17,269 nt of DNA from CAWUKT01 sp963923035 (lineage in GTDB: Bacteria; Bacteroidota; Bacteroidia; J057; JADKCL01), in NCBI GenBank assembly GCA_963923035.1, contig CAWUKT010000117.1, positions 1 to 17,269 on the forward strand. The letters are read 5' to 3'. The notes under the pieces are model-generated. The model did no database searches. It was not told the DNA's origin and was given only the letters and a program-made list of their open reading frames with translations. Position 1 is the stretch's first letter; each line of letters begins with the position of its first letter. Shown here in pieces: positions 7,615-15,614 of this stretch. Position numbers and translations under genes: made by a program.

Positions 7615-8302
7615 GGTCTCAAGGGATTGGAGTTATTTCATCCTAAACGGGAAACCGCTATATGAAGGTAGGTACAGTTCAGTCCTCAAATTCAAAGGCT
7701 CAGGGCTTGCTCCCGTGGAGGATGAAACCGGATGGCATTTTATCAATCCATCAGGCAAGAAGGTCATTCCGGGGCCATACCGGAAAGCTTGGGGGTTCTA
7801 TTGCGGACTTTCCGCTGTGGAAGATGAATCGGGCTGTTATCACATTGATGAATCCGGTGCTCCTGTTTATCTACAAAGATTTTCTTGGTGTGGCAACTTC
7901 CAAGAAGATCGTTGCACGGTCCGCGATTTTGAAGGGAATTACTTTCACATCAAAAAGAACGGCGCTCGGGTCTACTCGGAAAAATTTCGATATGCTGGAG
8001 ATTTCAAAGACGGAATTGCGTGCGTGATACAGCAGAACGGGCTATTTAAACACATTGATGAGTCAGGTAAGTTCCTGTATGAATTTGAATTCTTCGATCT
8101 TGGGGTATTCCACAAGGGCTATGCAACTGCTCGTGATAAAAAAGGTTGGATGCACATAGACCTACAAGGGAATCCCCAATATGCAAATCGTTTTGTTTCG
8201 ATCGAGCCATTTTATAACGATTGTGCATTTGCGGTTTCGCAGGAAGGAAATCGTGTTGTCCTTCAAAAGAAAGGCTTCTCGGTTGAAGTAATTGATTTAT
8301 AG
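7595..8302 (+). CDS. WG-repeat protein
   Basis: A 235-residue protein made of five tandem beta-rich repeats with a period of 34-35 residues. A WHFIN / YHID / FHIK / KHID / MHID signature recurs at residues 47, 82, 117, 152 and 186, usually followed by a glycine turn (DESG, KNG, DLQG) and a strand leading to a hydrophobic 'F..G.F..G.A' segment. This matches WG (KWG) repeats, thought to fold into sheets or propeller-like arrays that bind proteins or ligands. There is no signal peptide or membrane segment, so a cytoplasmic role is likely. The start ATG 7595 overlaps the carbamoyltransferase end by 20 bases, making this the last gene of the operon. Its function is unknown; a scaffold or binding partner for the upstream enzymes is a reasonable guess. 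Confidence 0.85.
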   Translation: MNWKEIEVSRDWSYFILNGKPLYEGRYSSVLKFKGSGLAPVEDETGWHFINPSGKKVIPGPYRKAWGFYCGLSAVEDESGCYHIDESGAPVYLQRFSWCGNFQEDRCTVRDFEGNYFHIKKNGARVYSEKFRYAGDFKDGIACVIQQNGLFKHIDESGKFLYEFEFFDLGVFHKGYATARDKKGWMHIDLQGNPQYANRFVSIEPFYNDCAFAVSQEGNRVVLQKKGFSVEVIDL

Positions 8303-8497
8303 GCCAATGGAGTCGGTCGCAACTCCAGATCCATATCGGAAAATAATTGGACAGACCTCAAATATTCCTTTTTTACCAACTTTTCTCTTGGAAACCTTGA
8401 TGTGCTTCGAGAAGTTCTTGCTTTGACTGCGGTTTGCCAATGTAGTTATCGAACGGAATGCCGAGGATTTATTGGGATTCAAGTGCTAGAGTTTCAC

Positions 8498-8833
8498 CTA
8501 TTCACCCTCCCCCAATTCCCCCACCTGACGGCGAAAATCTTCCGGCACCGCCAGCCCCGGATACTTCCACTCCCAATACCGGAGCGCGCGCAGCATGTTG
8601 ACATAGCGTAAATTACGATCACCACCTCCCTCAGAACCGAGCGGCAAAAGGTTGAGCCCTTCCAGAGCATCCACAGCGGCTTTCCCCGGCCATTTCACCC
8701 GCTCCTCAAACGGGACCACCTCGGGTGGTTGCCAAAATTCAGCGCAGAAATAGGCGCTGACCAATAACCCCAGCAGTTCCTCTATTTCAGATGGGGCATT
8801 TTCCCGGTCTGAATGGGTATCCTCAGATTCCAT
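8498..8833 (-). CDS. Hypothetical acidic protein
   Basis: I do not recognise this 111-residue protein. It is acidic, with an N-terminal polar tail (MESEDTHSDRENAPSE), a helical middle (EELLGLLVSAYFCAEFW) and an aromatic segment (ALRYWEWKYPG). There is no signal peptide, transmembrane segment or known motif. The start ATG at 8831-8833 is the first in the frame. It lies 49 bases downstream of the next minus-strand gene and may share its transcript. The amino acid make-up looks coding, but homologues would be needed to confirm it. Confidence 0.6.
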   Translation of the reverse strand: MESEDTHSDRENAPSEIEELLGLLVSAYFCAEFWQPPEVVPFEERVKWPGKAAVDALEGLNLLPLGSEGGGDRNLRYVNMLRALRYWEWKYPGLAVPEDFRRQVGELGEGE

Positions 8834-8882
8834 CGTATCAAGGGTATTTGCGGTTGAATAAAATGCTCAGTCAAAAGCGCCA

Positions 8883-9257
8883 TCATTCAAATGCCTTCTT
8901 GAGGTTCGAAATGGTAATGGGCTTTCGAAACAATTTGTGCAGGAGGTACTCCAGCAAGTGCACCTCTCTGTCGTCCATCCCTTCGAAAAGGGAGTCCATG
9001 ACAAAGACCGACCGGTCCAGCACCGAGGCCAGTTCCATGATCAGCTTGAAATTCTCCACCGCGTGGAGCGTCAAACTGACTTCGTTCTTCGAATCGATAT
9101 GGCCCTTCAGGACGCCGGTCCGAACCAAATAGCGGATGTCCCGCTCATTGAGTTCCACAGCTTTGAAAAGGCCCAGGTCAGCAAAATCTTCTGCTGGCAG
9201 ACGCTCAAAGGGGTCCGTACCGTTCCAGGCATTGCCATTCTTTACGCTTGGATTCAT
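8883..9257 (-). CDS. Hypothetical helical protein
   Basis: An unrecognised 124-residue protein, probably mostly helical in its second half (VENFKLIMELASVL, EVHLLEYLLHKLF). It has no signal peptide, transmembrane segment or familiar motif. The frame runs back to 9311, but ATG 9257 (MNPSVKNGNAW) is preferred because the residues upstream look like untranslated leader. It sits between the small membrane protein (161 bases upstream) and the 111-residue hypothetical (49 bases downstream) on the same strand, so it could be in the same transcript or start its own. Confidence 0.6.
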   Translation of the reverse strand: MNPSVKNGNAWNGTDPFERLPAEDFADLGLFKAVELNERDIRYLVRTGVLKGHIDSKNEVSLTLHAVENFKLIMELASVLDRSVFVMDSLFEGMDDREVHLLEYLLHKLFRKPITISNLKKAFE

Positions 9258-9355
9258 AATGAATTTGTGGTGGTTTAAAGGAAGAATACAGCGGGGCGAG
9301 ACACAAGCCATTTGTCTCCAAATACGTTACTCTATTCATGTTAAGACCTAGTTGT

Positions 9356-9371
9356 GACCAGTTTCCTGGTC
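9356..9371. other. Hairpin with a GAAA tetraloop on the minus strand
   Basis: A perfect 6-base stem GACCAG/CTGGTC encloses TTTC on the plus strand, which is GAAA (a stable GNRA loop) on the minus strand. It lies between two minus-strand genes, 47 bases after the small membrane protein. No T-run follows it on the minus strand, so it is not a classical terminator; it may be a processing or transcript-end structure. Confidence 0.35.
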
Positions 9372-9418
9372 CGTTTCTGTTGATATGATGCCAAAAAATC
9401 TTCTATACGTTTCCATTG

Positions 9419-9577
9419 TTACAACCCCAGCGCCCTCCAAATACGCATCAGGACCAGCAAAACCGCCTCCCACCCAAAGACCAAACTTGCGAAGAGGAAG
9501 GCGCTGCCAATCATCCCAATTACTGCGATCACATAGAGCAGCATCCGGACCTCACGTTGGAATCGGTTATTGTCCAT
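9419..9577 (-). CDS. Small single-pass membrane protein (52 residues)
   Basis: A short frame of 52 residues, beginning MDNNRFQREVRMLLYVIAV and ending RIWRALGL. A charged N-terminus is followed by one or two hydrophobic stretches (LLYVIAVIGMIGSAFLFASL, then AVLLVLM), so it is likely to sit in the inner membrane. The ATG at 9575-9577 lies inside the last codons of the upstream helix-turn-helix gene (11-base overlap), and a purine-rich GGAGGAG lies just upstream of it. Overlap plus ribosome binding site argue for a real, translationally coupled gene. The function is unknown; a membrane partner of the upstream regulator is possible. Confidence 0.55.
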   Translation of the reverse strand: MDNNRFQREVRMLLYVIAVIGMIGSAFLFASLVFGWEAVLLVLMRIWRALGL

Positions 9578-10214
9578 CGTTCTCCTCCTCCCAATCCAGT
9601 CTATACCTCAGCAATCCATTCCCATCGGGGGTCGCAATCCAGACCCGGCCCTCATAACCGCTCAGATACGGACCGATAAGGTCGGTATCGAGCAGCAAGC
9701 CCATTTGAGCCAGTTTGTTGGCGTCCCAATTGGCCTTTTTCAGCCAAGTCCTGAACGTGGAGACAGGAACTCCGAGATGTTTCGAACATGCCTCCTGGGT
9801 AAAGCCCGTAGCCTCAATGGCCGCCCGGACCGCATTGCCGTCGTGTCGGTCCAGCCAAAGGCTCCTGGTCTGGATTTCACTGGCCCGAAAACGGGACAGA
9901 AACCTGATCCCTGTTTGTGGATTCAGAGGCGATAAAACAAGGCTATCGGAAAACCATTCCCCTTTCCCGAGGTAGTTTTCCCGAACCCTGAACAACAAGA
10001 GCTTTCCTCCCAGGATTGGAATAACGCCACCAGAAGTTTCCCATTCATCTTCGAAGCTCACCTGGGCCAATCCCCGTCGCATTTCATAATGGAAGCTCAC
10101 AGGGTTGATTTCTTCTCCATTCCATTGGTAGTAGGTCCCCATCCCATTTGGATCAAATATGACCTGCTCAGTGTTCTCGGTTAGATCATTTGATATGACC
10201 GTCCATTTATTCAT
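9567..10214 (-). CDS. Protein with Fis/HTH_8-like helix-turn-helix
   Basis: An unrecognised 215-residue protein. The N-terminal 110 residues look beta-rich (MGTYYQWNGEEINPVSFHYE, GGKLLLFRVREN). Residues 126-160 contain a helix-turn-helix (AVRAAIEATGFTQEACSKHL, then GVPVSTFRTWLKK) resembling the Fis-type C-termini of response regulators. The C-terminal tail includes GRVWIATPDGNGLLRY, similar to a single blade of the Reg_prop repeats found in Bacteroidota sensor proteins. GGAGG lies eight bases before ATG 10214, so this start is chosen; ATG 10220, which overlaps the upstream stop as ATGA, would add two residues. It is coupled to the large secreted protein upstream and to the small membrane protein downstream. 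A DNA-binding role is inferred from the helix-turn-helix alone. Confidence 0.65.
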   Translation of the reverse strand: MNKWTVISNDLTENTEQVIFDPNGMGTYYQWNGEEINPVSFHYEMRRGLAQVSFEDEWETSGGVIPILGGKLLLFRVRENYLGKGEWFSDSLVLSPLNPQTGIRFLSRFRASEIQTRSLWLDRHDGNAVRAAIEATGFTQEACSKHLGVPVSTFRTWLKKANWDANKLAQMGLLLDTDLIGPYLSGYEGRVWIATPDGNGLLRYRLDWEEENDGQ

Positions 10215-10216
10215 GT

Positions 10217-13200
10217 TCATTTCCTCCGAATCGTTAATCCTCCACTTCTGAGTTCCTGCCCCAGCAAATCCCGCAAAGTCCACCAGTAAACCCCATCGGG
10301 CAAATTGCCTCCGTCCCAATACCCTCCTAAGGGCGAAATCCTACCGACCTGCCCTCCACTTCGATTGAAGACCAACAACTCGTAGTTATTCGGATCAATT
10401 GTGCTGGCCCAACGGACCTGCCATGAATCATTTTGGCCGTCTCCGTTGGGCGTGAAGACCTGGGGAATGAAAATCGGGTCAAGTAGCGTTTCAAGTGGAA
10501 CGGTAACTGTATCGCCAAGGCACCCTCCTGCCTCCGGGACAAGTTGGAGTGAATAAATGGCCGGGGAGAGGCCGCCCTCGTGGAGGGAGACTCCGAGCGG
10601 GAAGCTCATGTTAGGGTAAAAAGGTGAAGTAATCCCGCTATCAAGGACAGCTTCCCCAGCCAGCAGACGCCAAGAAACGATGGTGGCGTCCAAATCAATC
10701 AGCAGATAAATCGTTTGATCACCGCCTGTTGAGACCTCACCGTCTGGCAGTTGGGCGGAGACAGAAGGACGCGGTTGGACCCGAATCCAGACCGAGTCAG
10801 AAGCGGTACAGCCAAAGGCATTTTCGACTTCGGCCCGGAAGAGAGAGCTATTTTGCAGTGAGTCAATAGTGAAAAAAATGGCCCCCGAATCGGCGAGGCT
10901 TCCATTTTGGAAGAGCCGAAAGGCCACTCCGTCGGGCGCGTCGATCCTCATTTGCAGGTCTTCACCCTCACAGAGGACTGTATCGGAAGGAATGAGTTTT
11001 ACGTTTTGGGGAATGGGTTGAATGGTGACCTCAGCCGTTTCAACCGCTTTGCAAATGCCCTCGCTGACAAATACGACTTCGTAAGTCCCCGGCTGGCTTT
11101 GGGATGGAAAAATGGTCCCCACCGAATCCAACACAATCCCCGAAGGCCCGGAGAACGCCCCACCGATAAACGAAAGTGGGTTCGATTGACAAGCAAGGGG
11201 CGTATCTCCGGTACATAAAACGGGTTCTGAGTATGAAAAAAGAACCTCCGGGGCAGTGGATACAATCAACGTATCAGTTGGGTTGGTCGCGCAAATATTT
11301 TCGAGATCAAAAGTGACGGTATAGCTGCCGGGAGGCGTTCGGGTGAGGTCAACCGAACCGTTGGCAGGATTGAAAAATACAAGGCCCGGACTTGCGAAAT
11401 AGGCCCCTGAACTATCGCCAATCAAAGCCGGAATCGGAGCAACGCTGTCCACGCAGAAGGTATCCCGGTCAAAGGCAATGGTTGTGGTGCTGTCAAATGC
11501 CAGCACCGAAACGGTTTGGGTATAGGTGTCCTCGCAACTGCCCGAAAAGGTATAGGTAATTCGGTAGGTGCCGGGAACGGAATTTGCAAGATCGATTTCC
11601 CCCGATAACGAGTCCAGAACCAACCCAAAAGTGTCGGCGGAGAAGACCCCGCCGACATTTAGGATCGTCGCCGTTGGGTTGGGAGCCGTCTGGCAGAAAA
11701 CATTGCTCTGGTAGTTGAACAGAGCAGAAATCGAAGTTTCAATCTGAACAGTATCAAGAAGGGAATCGGGGCAAAGGCCCAAAGTTGTGTACTGGATGAT
11801 ATGCTGGCCGGGACCGCTGTTTGCAAGGTCCAGTCTCCCGTTGGGGTTTACTGATGTCGAGGGAGAAACAGCAGTGAATATTCCGCCGCCGGTTCCAGTG
11901 ATGAGGGGCAGGGGATCGGGAGAATTAAGGCAAAAGAGGGCGGGATCGTAGGCAAATCCCGCCGTGTCGGGATGTTTGACGGTCAGAAAGTCCACCGCCG
12001 TATCGGCGCAGTAGCCCGTCTGGACATGACGAATCAGGTAGGTATAGCCCGGAGCCAGTGAGTTCCTGACGAAGAGTTGCGGCAAGGGCGTAGCGGTAAT
12101 GAACTGATTTCCCCGAAACACTTCCAGATAGCCGAAGTCGGCTACCGTATCCAGCGGAATGATGGAATCGTCGCCACATACTTGATCGGGGATGAAATCG
12201 AAGAAGGGATTCTTGGCCGTATCCAGCCGAAGGTTCAGCGCCGCGTGGAAGGTATCGGGACAAGGACCGGGAGTGATGTACTCGATGGAGTAGTGGTCGG
12301 GTTGGCTTGGACCGGGGTAGATGACGCCGCTGGAGTCAAGTTGAAGCGTATTGGGTAGCGACACAAACGTCCCGCCGCTGGCTCCAAAGGTAAAAACCGG
12401 ACCAACCGGCGCATCATCCTGGCAAAGTCTTTGGATACCGCCTGTACTGAATATCGGATAATGGACTGAGGCGGTATCTCTGGGCAGGATTTGAATTGGG
12501 ATTTTGGCGGTATCGAAACAGGGCGTGTCAACGAAATAAAGCAATTCGTAATTGCCTGGTTGACTTGCGTCTAGGTTAATGATCCCCAACGAATCATCTG
12601 TGAGGACCATTCCACCAGACGAAGTAAGGAAGCGTCCGCCCTTGGGCCAAAGCAGGGAAGTGTCGACGGCCACCGTCCCCCACGGACAGTAGACCGCCGA
12701 CCAACCAACTAAACCAAGACTTGGTAGTTGCTTCCCCGCAATGCTCACGTGTAAGCTGGCAGTATCGGGGCAAACCGGATGCCCCGATACCAATTGAATC
12801 TCCTGATTGGTGCCAATGGCCCCCGGATGCAAGGGGACCGAGCCATTTGCTTGGATCAACAGGCCCGGATTCCCACTTGCATTGATAAAGCTCCCCGGAG
12901 GCCGAAAATCGAACTTGAGCATCGGCGAAGTATCGCCCACACAAAAGAACGTCTCCTGGGGAATGGTGAATTTTGCGAAGCCGCCCACGAGGCAGATCGT
13001 ATCGGTGACTGCGACGGGGATCGTTCCAAAGAGCCCCGACGTATAGCGGATCAAGGTCAAATCCAGACAGGTATCCCCTTTATATTCATCCGGCAATTGT
13101 ACCGTGATTGTGTCGCTTTGTCCTCCCTGGGTTGCGTTCAGGGAGAGCGCTGTGCATTTATTCCCCGTCAAAAAACCGCCCAGCCATACCACCGTGCTGT

Positions 13201-13405
13201 CCCACTGCTCACCCGGAGCGTGCCGCACAAAGTACCGCCCAGCGATTGCCAGCGACCCGCCCTTGCAGAAGGTCGAGTCGTCCAGACTCCACGTCGAGTC
13301 CAGATTGCCCCCGCCGAAATGCTGGATTTCGGGCAAAAATTGGGCACAACAGTATGTATGGGCATATATCATCAATACACCGATTAATAGCTTTTTGGGT
13401 TCCAT
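10217..13405 (-). CDS. Large T9SS-secreted repeat protein with gliding-motility-associated C-terminal domain
   Basis: A 1062-residue protein exported by the general secretory route and then the type IX system. A signal peptide covers residues 1-21 (LLIGVLMIY core, cleavage after CCA). The body consists of seven or eight beta-sandwich-like repeats of roughly 90 residues, each with a cysteine early, a 'GG.F' strand, a glycine-rich 'ldl..S.PG.Y.i.Y' segment and a closing 'C.DT'. Examples are SVPGTYRITYTFSGSCEDT and SQPGTYEVVFVSEGICKAV. The two cysteines per repeat may form disulfides. Residues 975-1062 are the CHU_C/TIGR04131-type sorting domain (FIPQVFTPNGDGQNDSW, YELLVFNRSGGQV, LPDGVYWWTL). 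It is probably a surface-anchored or secreted adhesin-like protein; no enzyme domain is visible. It begins the minus-strand cluster. Confidence 0.88.
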   Translation of the reverse strand: MEPKKLLIGVLMIYAHTYCCAQFLPEIQHFGGGNLDSTWSLDDSTFCKGGSLAIAGRYFVRHAPGEQWDSTVVWLGGFLTGNKCTALSLNATQGGQSDTITVQLPDEYKGDTCLDLTLIRYTSGLFGTIPVAVTDTICLVGGFAKFTIPQETFFCVGDTSPMLKFDFRPPGSFINASGNPGLLIQANGSVPLHPGAIGTNQEIQLVSGHPVCPDTASLHVSIAGKQLPSLGLVGWSAVYCPWGTVAVDTSLLWPKGGRFLTSSGGMVLTDDSLGIINLDASQPGNYELLYFVDTPCFDTAKIPIQILPRDTASVHYPIFSTGGIQRLCQDDAPVGPVFTFGASGGTFVSLPNTLQLDSSGVIYPGPSQPDHYSIEYITPGPCPDTFHAALNLRLDTAKNPFFDFIPDQVCGDDSIIPLDTVADFGYLEVFRGNQFITATPLPQLFVRNSLAPGYTYLIRHVQTGYCADTAVDFLTVKHPDTAGFAYDPALFCLNSPDPLPLITGTGGGIFTAVSPSTSVNPNGRLDLANSGPGQHIIQYTTLGLCPDSLLDTVQIETSISALFNYQSNVFCQTAPNPTATILNVGGVFSADTFGLVLDSLSGEIDLANSVPGTYRITYTFSGSCEDTYTQTVSVLAFDSTTTIAFDRDTFCVDSVAPIPALIGDSSGAYFASPGLVFFNPANGSVDLTRTPPGSYTVTFDLENICATNPTDTLIVSTAPEVLFSYSEPVLCTGDTPLACQSNPLSFIGGAFSGPSGIVLDSVGTIFPSQSQPGTYEVVFVSEGICKAVETAEVTIQPIPQNVKLIPSDTVLCEGEDLQMRIDAPDGVAFRLFQNGSLADSGAIFFTIDSLQNSSLFRAEVENAFGCTASDSVWIRVQPRPSVSAQLPDGEVSTGGDQTIYLLIDLDATIVSWRLLAGEAVLDSGITSPFYPNMSFPLGVSLHEGGLSPAIYSLQLVPEAGGCLGDTVTVPLETLLDPIFIPQVFTPNGDGQNDSWQVRWASTIDPNNYELLVFNRSGGQVGRISPLGGYWDGGNLPDGVYWWTLRDLLGQELRSGGLTIRRK

Positions 13406-13449
13406 ACGTCTTGTCTTTGATTATGCTACCGACAAAAGAACGGCCAGTT

Positions 13450-13485
13450 GGGGCGGAGGTATTCGATTCAGCTACGCTCCGCCCC
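13450..13485. repeat. Long inverted repeat (9-base stem)
   Basis: GGGGCGGAG (13450-13458) and CTCCGCCCC (13477-13485) are perfect inverted copies around an 18-base loop; GTA/TAC inside can extend the stem with one bulged base. It lies 45 bases upstream of the secreted protein's start, in the leader or promoter of that gene. It could be an RNA structure, an operator or the footprint of a repeat element. Confidence 0.5.
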
Positions 13486-13486
13486 A

Positions 13487-13621
13487 TGCTTCAAAAATCA
13501 ACCAACTAATAGTGGTGACAGCATCAAGATCGAAGTAGTAAAAACAGTTTTGGAAAGGGCCACCACCCAAAAAATCAACAATTGTAGAACGCGATAATGG
13601 TGCTTCAAAAATCAATCAACT
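13487..13621. repeat. Direct repeat pair of 21 bases
   Basis: TGCTTCAAAAATCAACCAAC followed by T (13487-13507) recurs with one mismatch at 13601-13621, 114 bases apart. The second copy also has an inverted AAAAATC/GATTTTT pair (13607-13613 with 13634-13640). No gene is visible between the copies. Confidence 0.55.
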
Positions 13622-13987
13622 CATCACTCTTGCGATTTTTAGCCATAGTTCTCCTACCAACAGCGACCGAAGCCGCTCCCGTTTCTGAGATACTTCCGAT
13701 AGGAGATTAAAAGTCTTTTTGCATACCTGTCCCGGTCGTCCCCAAGGACAACAAGGTGGGGGAGCAGACCATTGCTACATCATCCGCTCCTCCTGACGGT
13801 TTAGTGCTGATTCTAGGAATGACCAGACCGCAGCCCAATCATTCCTACAATCCTCCAAAGAACGCTTCCATAAAGAACGAGATATTATTTCCAGTACTCT
13901 TGTTTTTGCTACCCCTGACTTTCGGCGTGCCGGTCATATCAGGGAGGCGGCGGTCTCATTGGTTTAAACTTTAGTTAGGTCGAGATG

Positions 13988-14004
13988 AGAGGCCACTGGC
14001 CTCT
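13988..14004. repeat. 17-base palindrome
   Basis: AGAGGCCA and TGGCCTCT flank a single C, a perfect 8-base inverted repeat. It lies about 130 bases upstream of the 492-residue protein's start. With only one central base it is more likely a dimer-protein binding site than a hairpin. Confidence 0.4.
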
Positions 14005-14045
14005 GCCGCCATTTGATTGCGTGGACAATATGGAAAGACTGAATT

Positions 14046-14074
14046 TTGATGCAAAATCTGACTTTCGTAATTTG
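14046..14074 (+). promoter_or_regulatory. Possible Bacteroidota-type promoter
   Basis: TTG at 14046-14048 is followed after 19 bases by TAATTTG (14068-14074). This resembles the TTG / TAnnTTTG pair read by the Bacteroidota primary sigma factor, although one base is missing in the second box. It lies 57 bases before the start of the 492-residue protein. The match is imperfect and the call is tentative. Confidence 0.25.
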
Positions 14075-14130
14075 AAATAATAATCGATATGCACCTCGAT
14101 TTAATGCGCTGAATAACATCGTGTTGTGTC

Positions 14131-15609
14131 ATGGCTTTGGAAAAAACAAACTCTGAATATAGGCTATACCATCTGATTTCTAATTTGACTCCATCCGAGA
14201 AAAAGCAGGTTCACAGTTTTTTCAAAACGGACGAAAAAGGGAATAAAAAATCTAGTCATTTGTATTCCTTGGCCTTGAAGGCAAAGAGTTATGCTACGTT
14301 TAAGAAAGCCCTCCAATCCCAGAAATCCACAAAAGCCCTTTCTCGGTATTTATCCGAAAAAATCATTGAGATATTGGCCCTTGGCGAATCCAGTAAATCA
14401 ATGGCTATTAGCTTCATTGATATGGCGATTCAAAAAGGGTTGCTTGGATTGGCCAAATCAAAGATTCGCTCCCTCGTGAAAGGCGAGGATTTTGAATACT
14501 CTCCTCACTTTCAAAAATCGTTATGGGACAAGGCGAGGGAATTGGACAAAATTTATGGTGTTCAAGTTGACGAGTTCACCGACCGGGAACAATATCTCTG
14601 CATCCTTGAAGAATGTAGACTTTGTTCCACCTTTGATTCGCTGGCGGAGAAGTATCGACAGGGACTTAAACTCTCTCCTGATACGAGGATGGAAATATTT
14701 CGGAGCCCTTCGAGCTTTCCACAACTGAAACCAGAAATACCTTATCTACCCGAAACCAATCTTAAACATGCCATTGCTCGGCGGAATTTTAATTTACTCG
14801 GCTCAGACCTCGGGGGAGCTTTCCGCAATCAAGTCTCGATAATTGAATTGATCAAAAATCGAAACGGGTCTGTTTCCGAGGGGGTAATGTTGAAGGAGAG
14901 ATTCAGATTGGTTTCAATGATGGTTGCATTCAACCAATTCAATGAAGCCAGGACAGAGCTTTTTGATTTGGGTGCGAGTGAATTGGAGAATGAATATTTG
15001 GAGCGAATTCAAATCGAAAACTGGATCAAATACTCCATACTGCTAAGTGCCTGTTCTGGAAATATTGACGTTTCCGATAGAATAGTAAGGGACTTTGAGC
15101 GGAATGTGGATTTATTTTCAGCCAAATGGAAGGGGTTAATCTACATCGCCATCATTGTAATCCAGATTCATAAGTGGGACTTGGAGAATGCCGTAATTTG
15201 GTCGGTGAGGTTACAACGACTGAAAACCGAAACGATCATCCCTGTCAATTGGATACCGCCAGCGAGTAGATTCATTGCCTACTATGAACAAGGCGATTTT
15301 AAGTTGGCTGAGGCGCAGATTGTTGATTTGGTATCGGTTAATGAAGACTCTCCCAATGCCTACGTTGATTTTCTAATCCAGGCTTTCTCCACTGCTCTTG
15401 CCTTTGGTTCGTCTGAGTTACCTCCTCAAACCATTTCAAGACTAAAGTCTCAATTGTCGGATATTCAGCTTAATCCGGCTGCCAAAGCATTCTCAAACTA
15501 CTTTAATATTGGCTTTTGGCTTCAGGCCAAGGAGGCAAAAATGGAAGTTCCTCAATGGTTGAAGGTTTCTGAAGTCGTCAATATTTTCTCCTTCAGCGCG
15601 GTGTCCTAA
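14131..15609 (+). CDS. Hypothetical helical protein of a Bacteroidota-type family
   Basis: A 492-residue soluble protein, probably a helical repeat (TPR-like) protein. Near the N-terminus, LTPSEKKQVHSFF (19-31) resembles the LTKSEKRYFK segment at the start of many long uncharacterised Bacteroidota proteins. The rest consists of paired amphipathic helices (for example RFIAYYEQGDFKLAEAQIVD) typical of solenoid repeats. There is no signal peptide, transmembrane segment or enzyme motif. The function is unknown. It is convergent with the small secreted protein, with only five bases between the two stops, and appears to be a single-gene transcript. Confidence 0.75.
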   Translation: MALEKTNSEYRLYHLISNLTPSEKKQVHSFFKTDEKGNKKSSHLYSLALKAKSYATFKKALQSQKSTKALSRYLSEKIIEILALGESSKSMAISFIDMAIQKGLLGLAKSKIRSLVKGEDFEYSPHFQKSLWDKARELDKIYGVQVDEFTDREQYLCILEECRLCSTFDSLAEKYRQGLKLSPDTRMEIFRSPSSFPQLKPEIPYLPETNLKHAIARRNFNLLGSDLGGAFRNQVSIIELIKNRNGSVSEGVMLKERFRLVSMMVAFNQFNEARTELFDLGASELENEYLERIQIENWIKYSILLSACSGNIDVSDRIVRDFERNVDLFSAKWKGLIYIAIIVIQIHKWDLENAVIWSVRLQRLKTETIIPVNWIPPASRFIAYYEQGDFKLAEAQIVDLVSVNEDSPNAYVDFLIQAFSTALAFGSSELPPQTISRLKSQLSDIQLNPAAKAFSNYFNIGFWLQAKEAKMEVPQWLKVSEVVNIFSFSAVS

Positions 15610-15614
15610 AGATT

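Larger units (their letters stand above)
13406..14130. other. Gene-poor intergenic stretch, 725 bases
   Basis: This stretch lies between the start of the secreted-protein gene and the start of the 492-residue protein and should hold both divergent promoters. No convincing coding frame exists; a 72-codon frame at 13756-13974 has no recognisable features. It contains the 9-base inverted repeat, the 21-base direct repeat pair, and a 17-base palindrome AGAGGCCA-C-TGGCCTCT at 13988-14004. A candidate promoter for the plus-strand gene is listed separately. Confidence 0.6.

Noticed and set aside
12779..13387. A 202-codon plus-strand frame inside the large secreted protein.
   Set aside because: The minus strand carries the signal peptide and repeats; the plus frame is a by-product of its composition.
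13450..13640. Repeats considered as a CRISPR array or integron attachment site.
   Set aside because: There are only two direct copies, unevenly structured, with no spacer pattern, cas genes, integrase or attC core sites.
13756..13974. A 72-codon plus-strand frame with a hydrophobic end.
   Set aside because: No ribosome binding site, motif or context supports it, and the surrounding bases look non-coding.
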